Assembly: GCA_003991915.1 (NCBI GenBank)
Contig: RQTK01000771.1
Span: forward strand, 50,015 to 114,014
Direction of reading: 5' to 3'
DNA from: Elysia chlorotica
Taxonomy: Eukaryota > Mollusca > Gastropoda > Plakobranchidae
DNA length: 64,000 bases
In this document: positions 35,241-47,310 of the stretch, in pieces
Position numbering within the stretch: the first letter of the stretch is position 1
Layout: every line of letters starts with the position of its first letter
Notes under the pieces: generated by a model
Database searches by the model: none
The model's input: the letters and a program-made list of their open reading frames with translations, nothing else
What the model was told of the DNA's origin: nothing
Translations under genes and position numbers: made by a program

Positions 35241-36207
35241 TATTATGGTAATAGTTTATTTTGTTTATTTGTGCATTTCGCCTGATTTACGCTCGTATAT
35301 TTTCCCAGCGGGAGTTAAGTGAAAAATAAAATAAAACAAAGATGAAGTACAGTCATTAGAACACGGTGATGCTATATCGCTCAACTAAATACTTCTTTTC
35401 TCTATGTCTCGTCTAAATCAGCTTATCTTCACGAGGACTTTGTTGTTCCTATATGTGTTTCTTAGTTTGTCTTTCTAATTGAAGAGTGGAAAAGCATTTT
35501 AAGAAAAGACATATTTGAGTGAACTCGTAGCATTTATTACGTCCATGGCTGAAATTGCATTTTTTTCAAAGGGCAGAAACATTATTTTGAAGATATATCA
35601 GACATTCTTAGCTATATTAAGCGGCAGTGTCATTGCACCTTGTCTAAAATGGATGATATAAAGATTCTCTTGTCAGGATATTCATTTTTACCTGCATATG
35701 CAGCATCTGAAATAAATTTCAAAAGTGGTAATAACGTCTTTCAGCCAAACCATCTTAACAATCTTAGAATGATACTTGAACGGTCAAAAGATTGGAATTG
35801 AAGCAGAATAAGTGATAACGATAAGAGTCATAAAAACATTATAACACAAATAAATAACACTTAAAGATTTTTTAACATAACGACTTTTTTTATTCGAATA
35901 AAATTGCTTTAACACTAACTTACCATCAAATTATTTTCCTACTCGAATAAAAATATCTAGATGTTATTTGCTTTATACAATGAAATCTGAAATAGTCCAG
36001 ACTAAAGCACCGCTGAGACAGTTTCAAAAGTTTAAAATTGTACCAAAGATGAGGGTTTTAAGGAATGAAAGTAATAAAGAACATGGTTTGTTATTTCTCT
36101 TAATTTAGGTTCGGTCTTTTTTGTCTATCAGTCTATTCTAATCACAACACAACTGTAAACTTAAATACTCACAGGCGCTAAATCTGCAAAATGTAAATTC
36201 GAGACAC

Positions 36208-36505
36208 GAAAGATTATTAAACATCCTTAAAAGACCATTGCATATTATGAAGCTTATTGGTTGCTATATTTAGATCTTATCCAAGCAAAATGTAAAAAAA
36301 AACATAAAAAAAAAACTTAGAGATAAACAGAGTTCCATTTTCATTCTATGTACCAATTTTCCTTTTGTTCCCAGAAATATTATTAAACAACCTAAAAAGA
36401 ACATTGTATATTATGAAGTTTATTGGTTGTTATATTTAGATCTAATCCAAGCAAAATGTTGAAAAAATACTTATGTACCACGTTTCCTTTTATTGCCAGA
36501 AATAC
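36208..36505 (+). repeat. Tandem repeat at the intron 1 acceptor, creating a decoy 3' splice site
   Basis: An 86-bp unit (gaaagattattaaac ... ccaagcaaaatg) at 36208 recurs at 36374. In addition, 'atgtacca..tttccttttnttnccagaaata' occurs at 36349-36379 and at the true acceptor, 36475-36504. The upstream copy has a full polypyrimidine-AG site 125 nt before the real one, and reading from it meets TAA within four codons. Confidence 0.85.
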
Positions 36506-36854
36506 CCATCACAGCCGCTGTACGACACGGGGATCCCTGGTCCAGGACCCAGCAACTTTCTGGAGCCAGTAAGTCATCCACACACAATCAGCCACACGGG
36601 CAGCCACACGGGTACCCACACCCAACACCACAACAGCCACACGGTGCCAGACAAAGACTTGGCGGGCGGGGAGAACAAGGCGGGCCCCCAGCCCAAGGCG
36701 ACACACTACCTGGCCAGCAACTGCGTCCTACTGACCTACTTCCAGGGGGAGGCAGCCTCACTGGTGGACGACCACTTCACGCGCTCCCTGGGACAGCCCA
36801 GCAGCTTCACCCTGGACAAACCGGCGCCCGCCAACAAGCCCTACGTCAGATCAG
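36500..36854 (+). CDS. VGLL2: Vestigial-like protein, exon 2 with TONDU (TEAD-binding) domain
   Basis: One hundred and eighteen residues begin KYPSQPLYDTG after acceptor attgccag. A His/Thr-rich segment (SHPHTISHTGSHTGTHTQHH) is followed by the TONDU core, SNCVLLTYFQGEAASLVDDH then FTRSLGQPSSF, at protein residues about 98-128. It contains the V-x-x-H-F motif that docks on TEAD (human: [29 protein letters not shown]). The donor is TCAG|gtgaga, phase 1. GC-rich coding sequence stands out from the AT-rich introns. Confidence 0.96.
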
Positions 36855-37043
36855 GTGAGAAATTGAGTTATGGTAATTGCTCAGATACAGCGACGATCTT
36901 TCATAGTTAAACGTGTCGTAGGTCCCAATTACGAACTAATATGGCAATTGGATACCAATACAAAGCCAATGATATTACATGCCTTACAATAAACGGGTCC
37001 ATAGCAAAATGAAGACGATTGGTAAGGGAATATGCACCTGTGT

Positions 37044-37153
37044 CCAATCATAGCTCTTTCCTAGACGTACGGAGCCAATAAGCGGCCAGGATATACCCCA
37101 TACCTATGGGGCATGATTATGTTGTTCGTTATCATCCTGAGGATTGCAAAGCA
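37044..37153. repeat. Dispersed repeat, copy 1 (intron 2)
   Basis: ccaatcatagctctttcc, acggagccaataagcgg and ttatgttgttcgttatcatc find counterparts in the same order at 49689-49803. Family unknown. Confidence 0.6.
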
Positions 37154-38204
37154 TAATTATATTGAGGATTGATCAACGTAAAATTTGCTTAGAAAAAGCG
37201 ATACTCTCTCCTAATTAGACGCCTCTTATGCCCCAAGGAAGGTCCTTACGGCAATTGGATTTCCGGACATGGCCGATCACATTATACCAACAACGATCTA
37301 AATAGTTACAGGGAAAAGCGCGGTTGTCACGTCGAAGCAGGGCTCGAACCTTCCTTTTCCCAAAATGAAGCTGCGCACTATGCACCTCCTTGTCATCAAG
37401 GTTGGTACATGTAACTGATGCAGGTTATCTTGGAATAAGCAATAGTTTAATGTTTCCCTTCTGTGCGACATGTAAGCACAATAAATATTTCATTTCAGTT
37501 TGACGTCATTTAAACAGATATATAGTATTGGTATTATTACTTTGATTGTACAGGGTGCACATTTTTTCTTGTGAATTTGAAATATGCCTTCCTGTTTATC
37601 CATCCATAATTTTGTTTAGTTATTGCGTTTATCCACAATCCTGTAAACTGAATGAAGTCTTTAAAACTACTGTCATTCAGTTCTATAAGAACATCGTGTG
37701 TAAATGGTGTTAGTTAAAGGCATGGCTTTCTTCTAAATCCAACCTAGACAGCTAGAATGTACCAGTTGATATTGACCGAGTAACTCTATCCATTCAGTTA
37801 TTGAAATAATAAAAAAAGAAGAGGAACAGAAAAGAATTAAAAGTAATACAATTACAGAAAGCAATACAGTAAGTTTTAAGTTAGCCTGAAACCCGTCTGA
37901 TTCCACTTCTTCCATAGCAGCCATATAAATATTCCTGATGAATCTGATACGGAGAACCAAGAACCATTTCTGATTCGAACTGGCCATATCAGAGCAATAC
38001 TGAATGTTCTATCCGGCGCCACTGTATCGCTGCGTCAAACCGTGAGTGTCTCATGTACGCTAGAATCCAGCCTGACAGCCTGCCACTGAGCGCCCTAGAG
38101 TGCCGGTCAAGACTCAAGTGCTGCCTGGCTAGGGCTGGGGGCTCCGGGGATGAAACTAAAACTAAACATTAAGTGGTCAAGTTGTGAAGTGGAGTAAGGA
38201 TGGT

Positions 38205-38460
38205 TGTAGCGCTAGGGTTAGAGTATTGGCTCCCAAAGCAGAACGTCTGGGGTTTGAGTGCCGCTCTGGTGAACACTAAGTTTTCTTAAGTCCTAGGAGA
38301 CGTTAAACTAGTGAGCGTAAACTATTTGCAGATTTCTTTCACGTTCTGTGAGCGGGAAGATAGCTCAGTCGGTAAAGCTCACATGGTTCTGTTTGCGTGC
38401 TGCATGGAAGTAAACACTGTCATACATTCGCCGGGGACCCGTAGACGTAAAGCACCCACT
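38205..38460 (+). mobile_element. Two adjacent tRNA-like SINE heads
   Basis: 38205-38310 reads tagcgctagggttagagtat ... ggggtttgagtgcc, and 38350-38460 reads gatagctcagtcggtaaagc. Both are degenerate and are followed by 'gacgttaaac' or 'gacgtaaagc' body remnants. Confidence 0.5.
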
Positions 38461-39735
38461 TAGAGAACCAAGAAGTTGTGAACGCTAGAAAAAGCAATTT
38501 ATGTGGTTACTATGTTTAAATTTGCTTGCCCCTTTGATTCAGTGATTGGGAGTAAATTAGAAAGATAACATTTATAGGAAAAGCGTGTTCTTGATTATCT
38601 CTGTCCCCTAGCTTAGCAAAGGATCACATAGTGAGGCAGTGAACGCTACATGAGAATTGAACGTCCCACCTTTCTTGTAAACCAGGACCACTACCGAATG
38701 ACATAATTATATTGGCAATGTAAAGATAAAAAACAACTGTAACCTGTCATTCATAATCAATATGTAAAGCGCCTGCCACGCCTCTCTAGAAGTATCGGAA
38801 CTTTGCAAATTCAAGATTGCCTAAAGTACGATAAACGGTATTTGAAAAACAATCCCCTGTGATGATGTCTGACATTTTGGGGGAGTACCGTTGGTTTTGT
38901 TGGTCAGTAATGTGGACAGACGAGAAGGAGGTTTGCTGTTTGAATCCTCGCTGGTGCAACAATTTCCATGTACAATTCTTCTATAAACGAGTCTTCAGAA
39001 AACCCCGGGGTCGTAAAACTAATCACACAACTTCTTTGGCGTGGTAACAAGAGAGTCGGTTATTCCTAAACAGAAAATTGCGACGGATAAACACATGGGG
39101 CAAATGTATTAATTACTACTAAGCTTTTGGGTGACGTATTCGTTGATGATGTCCTTATAGCTAAAATGTGAGGCAGTAATAGAAAATCTCGATTTATCAT
39201 AATTTTGTGAACTTTTACAATAACACGAATCCACTCCCCTCCTCTTTTATTTCTCATCTTTTTCGCTCTACATCAGTCATTCTCGCTAAATGATTATCTC
39301 TCTATCTCCCTTTCTTTCTCTTTTTTGTGTCTGTGTGTTTGTCTGTGCGTTTTTTTTTCTTCATGTTTTTAGTCACCGCAGTTCTGAAAAAAATGTTTAT
39401 AAATATCAAATCATCAGTAATATAATCTAGAAAAGAAAAAATATACATATGTATGTAGTATGACGCATAGGTTTAGAAGCTATTGCTTGTGAGTGCTATC
39501 TTACCACTCATATTGCTAGTTTCTCTTGAAGCCACGTAACAGAGGAGAGGCGCTGATTTCTTCAGCTGTCTGCAACTGAGTAGCCAGGAATGCCTTAACG
39601 GAAGTGGGCGTGTAATTAAGTCAGCTAATAAACACGGGGGCCTGGTGCCAGGTCTCTGCCCTGACAATGCCCTTGGGGGGTCTCGTCTGGTATCACAAGA
39701 CAGGCATGTCTACTGGTGGATGGGGAAGAGAGGAG

Positions 39736-39749
39736 GAAAGAGAGGAAAG

Positions 39750-39807
<58 letters not shown>
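39736..39807. repeat. (GA)n microsatellite
   Basis: Purine GA tract, adjacent to a reverse-strand SINE. Confidence 0.95.
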
Positions 39808-40018
39808 CTATATAGGCTATATTGTGGACTGGCCCCAAGACTGAGTCTGACAATTTTATGTGCTGCCACACACGAGACAGGGCGGGGATACCATGACTCC
39901 TGTCTCAGCCGGTCTCATTATACTGGTACCGACCTAACCAGTAGGGAACGCAACAGCCAGAATTCGAACTCGGGACTTTTGCGTCGGAAGACCACCGCTA
40001 GACCACCGCGCCCCCCTC
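39808..40018 (-). mobile_element. SINE family A, reverse orientation
   Basis: The complement carries the head (gcgcggtggtctagcggtgg) and ttcgaattctgg, gaccggctgagacaggagtc, tgtctcgtgtgtggcagcac and gtccacaatatagcctatat. Confidence 0.85.
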
Positions 40019-40839
40019 GAGTGAGAGAGATACAGAAAGACTGTGAGATTAGAAGATTGCAGAAAGACAGACAATTTCATAAAACAAAACGAAACAAATC
40101 CCCACCCATAAAAAACCACCAAAAAACAATAACATGCCAAACTGATTATCCAACTTTATTATTATTTACCTTTCTGTATGTGTAATTCAAGCTCACTAGC
40201 CTTGATACCTCTGTACCTTTCTTTTTGTCCATCCTTTCTCCCCCCCCTCTCTTTGTATTCCGTCCCGTTTCCATAATCCAATCTTCAAATTTTCTTTGAA
40301 AAACAAAATGATACTCTTTCTTTTATTTTGCGACACTTCTCACCGTTTTCCTACTTTCTACATGATATTCCATGCTCATCTCCACACCATAGTTACTCAC
40401 ACTACTGCTTATAAAAAGATACAACTGGTAGACACAAGCAGCGAACAGACGGATGTAAGTACCGCTGCAACTGGTCGTAACATTGACCACTTTACCTTTA
40501 TGTCTGGACTGTAAAGCCACTTGAATGGGTCCAGGCCCTGCACAGGTCCTGCTAAGTTAATGTTGTTTAAAACGGTCTGCTCTACCTGTCTCTCGCGGTA
40601 CCCAATACATGTACAGAGTAAAGTAATCTATGATTAGTTTTACGTCCCTTAGATTTCCCGAAGAGACTGGACGGGGATGGGTCGACTACGGAGTAGGAGG
40701 CTATTTGATCCTATTATCCATGCTTTTAACTATCTCCCAGTCTGGGACTATAGGTCTTGCGATCCACACCTTCATAAGGGATGGCATAATCACGTCCTTA
40801 GGCATGGGGTTTTCTCATTGCTAATTCGTTCCGTAAGTC

Positions 40840-41150
40840 TAGGATAAAGCTTGATTGGACACCGGCGCAGCTTCCTTTACATATCGTCTTCGTTTTCGCT
40901 TTGGACTCCTTAATCGTAAGATCTCTGCATTGGGGGGCATCCTCCAGCCTCCCAGACAACACGGACCAGGCAGCACGTGCCAATGTTTTGTCTGTCCGAG
41001 CGGTGTTGTCCGATTCTCTGATGGGGAGCAGACCTGGGTGATGACGGCGGATCTCAACTCCAACGCCTGCTGCTTCACGCGGCACCGGCTCAGCAGGCCC
41101 CGCAGGGTTAATGTGGATGTATCATAGCGTAAATGTGGAGACTTCATAGG
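40840..41150. other. GC-rich island in intron 2, unexplained
   Basis: About 300 bp of GC-richer, apparently single-copy DNA in AT-rich intron. It has long open frames on both strands (90 codons forward, 108 reverse) but no family I recognise and no splice-consistent link to the vestigial-like exons. It could be regulatory DNA or a transposon remnant. Confidence 0.35.
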
Positions 41151-41439
41151 GTTAATGCGCAGCAAGCCTGCTCTGCTCGTTAAGACTCCAGTTCAAAGAC
41201 CCCAGACCCCCAAAATGAGAGGGTTAGCGAGAGGTTTTAATCATTACAAGATTAGGTGGGTCAGTAAACCACAACCGAGCTCTTATAAGAAAAAAAAGCA
41301 ACATGTTTTTGAATATATACCCACGTCAAAGTTAAAACCATTTGTGACTTTATTATGTTTTAATTGTGTTCATAGCTCTATATTTGGAATAATTATAGTC
41401 TAAAAAAATAAAGGAAAGTAATGTTTTAATGGTATAAAG

Positions 41440-42896
41440 GGGATAGTTCAGGCGGCAGATCGCATGGCTTCTAATCCAAAGATTCCGCGTTCGAACCTTA
41501 TCTCGCCGCCCATATTCCTTGCTGGCAGAACCGGTGTCAGTTTAATAATGTGATTGAGTGGGGCATTATGTAATGGTTTCCAGCTCTATCTCTGTGCGGC
41601 AGCACCGTAAACTCGCATAATTATGTTTCTCTTGGAATACATCCCCGTAATGGATCCTCCGTGGAAAAGTATAACATGTTGAACGAGAAGGACAGAGAGT
41701 TTCTTGCTCTGACTGTAGATTACTTTTCAAAAAGATATAATTAAAAAAAAATTATAGAAATACAATTCTAAGTATTTGTGCCTTTCAGTGAAAAAAAAGG
41801 TTATTTTGCCGAAGACAGTTATGTTGTTAGAGGTACAAAATGAAACGATCTCTTCAAAACTGTACTAACATCGTTGAGTAAGATCACTAACATTAGGAAA
41901 ATGTAACAGAAAAACTTCTTTCCAGCGAGGGGCGTGCTGGTACAAGGCGTAAAGTGGTGGTAGCCCAATGTACCTGGTTCGAGGCAGCTATCGGTCAAAA
42001 TTTGTTTTGATGATTTCTTCCCCTGCCGCTGGTATCGATATATTAATATATACATGTGTTAGGCATTCTGTTAACGGGGGCCATGATGAAAACCATAAGT
42101 ACGTGATTTCTTTTGCTCAGGCGTCTATATATAACTAGTCTAGAGTGACAGAACCATTGACCGGTATATTTTGAAGGAACTCAAAATGTACCCACAATTT
42201 ATTCAAATTCTCCTTCTCACGGGGCATGTTTACGTTATCCGTTATCGTCGAGTAGATCTCAGAGTATCAATTTACTAAAAAAAACAACAACCGTGAAATA
42301 CATGTAGTACTATCTTGTTGCCGTCCTGACTTTTAAAGAAAGATCTTCCATGTTTTACCTCCCTTCCCTCTCTCTCTTTCTTTCGTTCTCTCTCTCTTTT
42401 AATAATGTGATTGAGTGGGACATAAAGTAATAGTTTCCTGCTCTCTCTCTGTGCGGCAGCACCGTAAACTCACATAATTATGTTTCTGCTGGAATACATC
42501 CTAGTAATGGACCCTCTATGGACAATTATAATATGTTGAACGAGAAGGACAGGGAGCGTATTGCTCTGACTGTAGATTACGTTTCTGAAAGATATAATTG
42601 ATTTTGATAAATTTTAGCATGACAACAAAGGTTATTTTGCCAAAGTTGCGTTTTTAGAGGTAAAAAAATGAAACAATCTCTTCAAAACTGTAATAACATC
42701 GGTGAGTAAGATCATTGATATAAAGTGGCTGTTTAACAGAAAAACTTCCTTTCCAGCGATGGTACAAGACGTAAAGCGTTGGTATCCCAGCGTACCTGGT
42801 TCTAGTAGTTCTCAGTGTATTCATTTACTATTAAAAAAAACTTGAAATGTATGTTCTTACCGTGATGACTTTTAAAGAAAGATCTTCCATGTTTAA
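41440..42896 (+). repeat. Tandem segmental duplication initiated by a SINE
   Basis: A SINE head (41445-41500) leads into 41541-42358. From tttaataatgtgattgag this block is repeated at 42398-42896. Shared landmarks are ctgtgcggcagcaccgtaaa, atgttgaacgagaaggacag, ttgctctgactgtagattac, gaaaaacttc and cttttaaagaaagatcttcc. The second copy lacks about 250 bp of the middle. CT-rich tracts sit at the junction and at the right end. Confidence 0.88.
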
Positions 42897-42899
42897 CAC

Positions 42900-42900
42900 A

Positions 42901-42938
<38 letters not shown>
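42900..42938. repeat. (CT)n microsatellite
   Basis: CT tract at the end of the second duplicated block. Confidence 0.95.
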
Positions 42939-42940
<2 letters not shown>

Positions 42941-43059
42941 CTCTCGCTCTCTCTCCATCTTTCTTATTCCTCGCTCTCTCCCTGGCCAATTTTTTACATC
43001 ATCACCATCTCTCCACCATTCGCCCAATCTAATTATTCTCTGGCATAAAAACAAATTGC

Positions 43060-43220
43060 TCCGATCTGCGCTGACATTTTGATGATAGTGACGTCACATT
43101 CCTATGGGAGCAAGGAAGCTGCCAGATAGCGCGAGGGCCGCTGAGTGGCCAGATAAACCTGCGACACGCATCACAGACCGGGCACTCATACTCACAGACC
43201 CAGGCCCGGCCTTTCTCCAT
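43060..43220. promoter_or_regulatory. Candidate enhancer with fused CRE and TEAD motifs in intron 2
   Basis: A GC-rich, non-repetitive patch between CT tracts. A perfect palindromic CRE, TGACGTCA (43089-43096), shares its last base with ACATTCCT (43096-43103), a consensus TEAD/MCAT site. AGATAA/AGATAG GATA-type motifs follow. The gene's own product partners TEAD, so autoregulation is a fair guess, not a demonstration. Confidence 0.35.
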
Positions 43221-43309
43221 TAATTTGGCTCATTCTGTCTCTCGCACCCTCTCTCCCCCCTTCTCTCTCCTTCTTTCTCCTTTCACCATTATATTGAATC
43301 CGTCTAACT

Positions 43310-43392
43310 CTCTGTCTCTGTCTCTATATCTGTCTTTGTCTCTCTCTTTGTCTCGCTCTCTCTCTCTTTATTTCTCTCTGTCTCTGTCTCTG

Positions 43393-43443
<51 letters not shown>
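43310..43443. repeat. CT/TGTCTC-rich low-complexity tract
   Basis: Imperfect tctctgtctc repeats end in pure (CT)n. Confidence 0.95.
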
Positions 43444-43446
<3 letters not shown>

Positions 43447-43689
43447 CGCATGTCACCGCCGCAGTCCATCAGTCTAGGTTTTGCCTCTTTTTGAGTGCAC
43501 ATGTTTCTTAATGTGTTTGTCTTTCATTCAACGAAACAAAGATTTTTCTGTATCTGCCCCCCTGCCCTCTTTATTCATCTCCTTCTCTCTGTTCCTCACT
43601 TTCTCAGCAGACCAGTCTAGGTTGTATATAAGTGAGTGAACTTTCTTCTCATAAACAGTATTTTGCTTAAGTCCAAAACAGCTCAGGGG

Positions 43690-43905
43690 AGCTGACTGGC
43701 GAAAGTGGTAGAGCATTGGTCATCCAATCAAGAAAAACGCGGGTCAAAAGCCACGAACGGCAAATTTGTATATCCCATTTCGACCCCTACTGGTTAGGCC
43801 GATGTCAGTATAGTGTGACCAGCTGAGACAAGAGTCCTGACATCCCCATACTGTCTCGTGTGTGGCAGCGTATAAAATGTTGGACGTTAGTCTTGGGACT
43901 TGTCG
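43690..43905 (+). mobile_element. SINE family A, degenerate
   Basis: The head tggcgaaagtggtagagc is followed by cctactggttaggccgatgt, gaccagctgagacaagagtc, ctgtctcgtgtgtggcagcg and ggacgttagtcttgggac. A further partial copy follows at about 44045-44130. Confidence 0.75.
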
Positions 43906-44629
43906 TCGTTGGGAATCCTCCATAGGAACCTCGGAGTTATAAAACTGGGAGAGATCTTCTCTCCACGGCTTCCTATCAACAAGTCCTGGATTTCATTCCT
44001 AATAAGTCCGACTTGTTCGCAGCTTCCCAGGGTCGAAGCCATTAAAATTATGATCGACTGAGGCTGAAGTCCTGGTATCCACATCGATCTGTCTATAAAT
44101 AATATGACACAACATTAAAGTGTCAGAGGATCGTCATGGAACAATTTGCAAAGACTTTGGACATCAAAAAATTAAAAAAGTACAAACAAAATACTATTTT
44201 TTTCTCTGCTATGTCTGTCCTATAATAATCATATATTATATTATTCTGTTTTCTTCTCTCTACCCCCATTGCTTTCTTAGCCATATATTTTTCTGTTTGT
44301 ATCTTTAACATGCTCACATTGACATTTCTAAAGTCTATTAAAATGTCCATGGCCAGCTTGTTCTAATTATTCAAAATCAAAAGGTAATCATTCCTTGATT
44401 TTCATACTACATGATGAATGATAAATGTTTGAGACAAATTGGTGTGCTATACAATCTTGGCAAACATAAACGAACACTTTTTCCGTTATATCGCCTTGAA
44501 GCCCAATTTTATCTTTTGAATAATTACTGAATTTCATTTTATCCACAAATCAATACAAATTTTAAAATATACCAAATTTATAATCCACCAAAAATCTGTA
44601 ACGGTAGCATCGTGTTTCCTCGTTGTGTG

Positions 44630-44632
<3 letters not shown>

Positions 44633-44673
<41 letters not shown>
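44633..44673. repeat. (GT)n microsatellite
   Basis: About 19 GT units in intron 2. Confidence 0.97.
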
Positions 44674-44676
<3 letters not shown>

Positions 44677-46119
44677 GTGTGAGTTTGGTTATAAACAGGT
44701 TTGAATTTGTTGACTTTTCGTAAAATACATCTGTCATCCAGAGAACTTTCGTTTGGCAGTGAAATTATAAGCCAAAGTGAATTGAAACTGCAGTCGCTGG
44801 GAAGGAAAATACACAGGGCTACCAATCGTACTGTAAGAAAAAACAAAACAAACAAACAACCCCCCCCCCCATAATTGTAGGTAATTTTCGACATATTACC
44901 TAAACTTGATAGCTGGATGAGTTGGCAGCTCTGAATCGAATACAATTACCTCAACTGATGGTTAAAACTACTTGTTTATTTCTCAGATCATTTTAATTAA
45001 GCAATATAGTTGAGTTTTGTCGTTTGACTTTGACAACAATAGCACAATTATTAGTGTTTTTGGAACCATTTTTCAAACGATTGAACTGATTAATAGAAAC
45101 ATAGAAGTCTTTATATACCCTATATTTTGTGCTACCAAAAATATTTTTTTGAACATGTTAATAATAAAACAATAATTTTGATCTACAAATTGTAAATTTC
45201 TTAATATGTTTTTTTTTGCCTGGAAGACTAACTAAATCAGTATGCTTGACAACAAATTATTCATTTTGAGCAGAACAGTCTTTATTCTATACATTCGCGT
45301 TGTCCATCTGACGGACCAATTCGTCCACGTTTTTCACGTATTTAGCAAACAACTTTGCCTAGTGAAATGGTGAAATCAAATTTGTAAGGAAGTTCAGAGT
45401 TTTGCCAAAATAAAACATCACAGCCAGCCACATAAAATTGTCTAAATCTTATTTTTTTGCTCGAAAAGTGTCACAATTTATAATGAGAATACTGTAATTG
45501 TCAATCTCCAGATAGTTTAAAAGAGTTTTTATTTTTGTATATCAACAATTAGTACATAATTCCTGAATAACCAAACGTCGACGAAGGTTAGACTGAAGAA
45601 TATATAAAACATGGTACATGCACTTTAGTCCAGCTTTACCTTTATACAGACATAAAAGGCAAACGATACATTAGCCACTCTATGCGATAGAATGATATGC
45701 CCGATTGTTTGTTACGTCCAGACAGCTAGAGTATTCCATGATAAACCTTGTATCCCTACATTCTTTCCATCCCAGTTCTCTAGTCTGATTTACACCCTGT
45801 ATTCCTGCACTCAATGACACTCCACATTGTCAGTGCCAAAATACCAATCTCATCCTCCATTGTTTCTGGCAGCATGAAACCCTCTGTGGACGTCTCCACT
45901 ACCTCCAGATCTATACCTCGGACAAAGAGATCTGATCTGGAGAAAGAAAAAAAAATACCTTGTTAATGCGTTCGTTGATCGTACATTCTCAGTACTTATT
46001 CGAAGCAAAGGACAGACAAACAGTGAGAGAGCAAAGAGGCAAAAGAGACAAGCAGATGAGAAGGCCTGTAAATCGAGGCGGCCTGCTCGGGGCACGTGTG
46101 TTATTAGCATTAATTCTAG

Positions 46120-46320
46120 ACATACGAGGCTCCTTTTGACTTGCAGAATACCGCAGAGAGCACGGGCCTCCCACAGACTGTCCTATAATGCTCTGGCCTG
46201 GACCGGCTCTGGCGTTTGGGGCTTTCCCGGAGACATTCCACCTACAGGCAGTGGGTATGACAGGAATGTCTCTCCGAGCCCCAGAGTTCCAGAGTTCCTG
46301 CGTACGTTGCTCTTCTAGAT
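46120..46320. promoter_or_regulatory. Candidate enhancer with an inverted pair of TEAD-type sites in intron 2
   Basis: GC-rich, apparently single-copy island. AGACATTCC (46231-46239) and GGAATGTCT (46263-46271) form a perfect 9-bp inverted repeat separated by 23 bp. Each half contains the TEAD core ACATTCC. Paired TEAD sites are a known architecture of Vestigial/Scalloped targets, and this one lies inside the vestigial-like gene. Confidence 0.4.
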
Positions 46321-46321
46321 C

Positions 46322-46548
46322 TAGATGGAGAGAGAGAATGAGATAGAAAAAGATGAGGTGATAGAGAGAAGGACATAGAGAGAGAGAAGCAAAGGGTTTG
46401 ATAGAGAGAACGCGAGGACTTGAGAGTGAGGGCAAATAGATTAAGAGAAAGGATAAAGCGAGAGAGAAAGAGAAGAGGGTGAGAGATAGAAAAATAGAAA
46501 AAGATAGAGAAAAAGATAGTGACAGGAAGAGAGAGATACGGAGAGAGT

Positions 46549-46584
<36 letters not shown>

Positions 46585-46608
46585 GAGAAAGAGAGAGAGA
46601 GAGAGACG
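46322..46608. repeat. GA-rich low-complexity region
   Basis: Purine-rich imperfect (GA)n. The long reverse frame across it reads Ser/Leu repeats. Confidence 0.95.
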
Positions 46609-47256
46609 GATTTACTATGTTGATGTTGGGGTTGTCAATGATCAAGTGGTGGGAGAGAGAGAGAACGTTGTGATATTTGTGGTTGTCTCCCCATGATGCT
46701 CCTACCTTCCTATAGTTCTTCAGCCTACTGCCAATTTGTACGCATCTTTGCACTGACACTTTCTATTTTTCTTCCATAACTTTGTTCCACAATCTCACCG
46801 GATTTCTCTCTTAAATATCTAGAGATATAAATGTTTTTTGGTCTCAACCATGTCCACTGAATCATCGATCAAGATAATAGGTTTTATCTGAAAGGGAATT
46901 TCAGAGCATTCCTAATCGATTTCAACCGACAAGACTATCTATATTCTTTATTTAAACAATCAAAAACAAAACGGCAGCAAGGGAAACTAGAAGGCCCTCG
47001 TGTGTCGGAAAAAAAATCATCGGATCAAAAACCTGCATGATTGTAACATGATTGAACAGGTTTACCAATTGAAAAATGGTGATATCTAACGTGTTTTTGC
47101 CCGTGATTTAGAAAATTGAAAAGCGGGAACCCAAAACTAAAGCTTTATTAAGACAATGTTTATCGAAAAAAATTATCTTTTCCATAGTTCTATAAGCTCG
47201 AAACTTCTCTCTCTGATTGTTTCTGCGTCTCTGTTTCTCTCCCTATCTAGCTCTGC

Positions 47257-47261
<5 letters not shown>

Positions 47262-47307
<46 letters not shown>

Positions 47308-47310
47308 CCT
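47262..47310. repeat. (CT)n microsatellite
   Basis: CT tract in intron 2 about 1 kb before exon 3. Confidence 0.95.

Noticed and set aside
34545..35322. Frames of over 220 codons including X residues
   Set aside because: They run through (TTC)n, the N gap and (ATT)n, so they are not a protein.
45989..46759. 256-codon reverse frame
   Set aside because: Mostly Ser/Leu from a GA-rich tract. The part outside the tract lies over the GC-rich island and matches no family.
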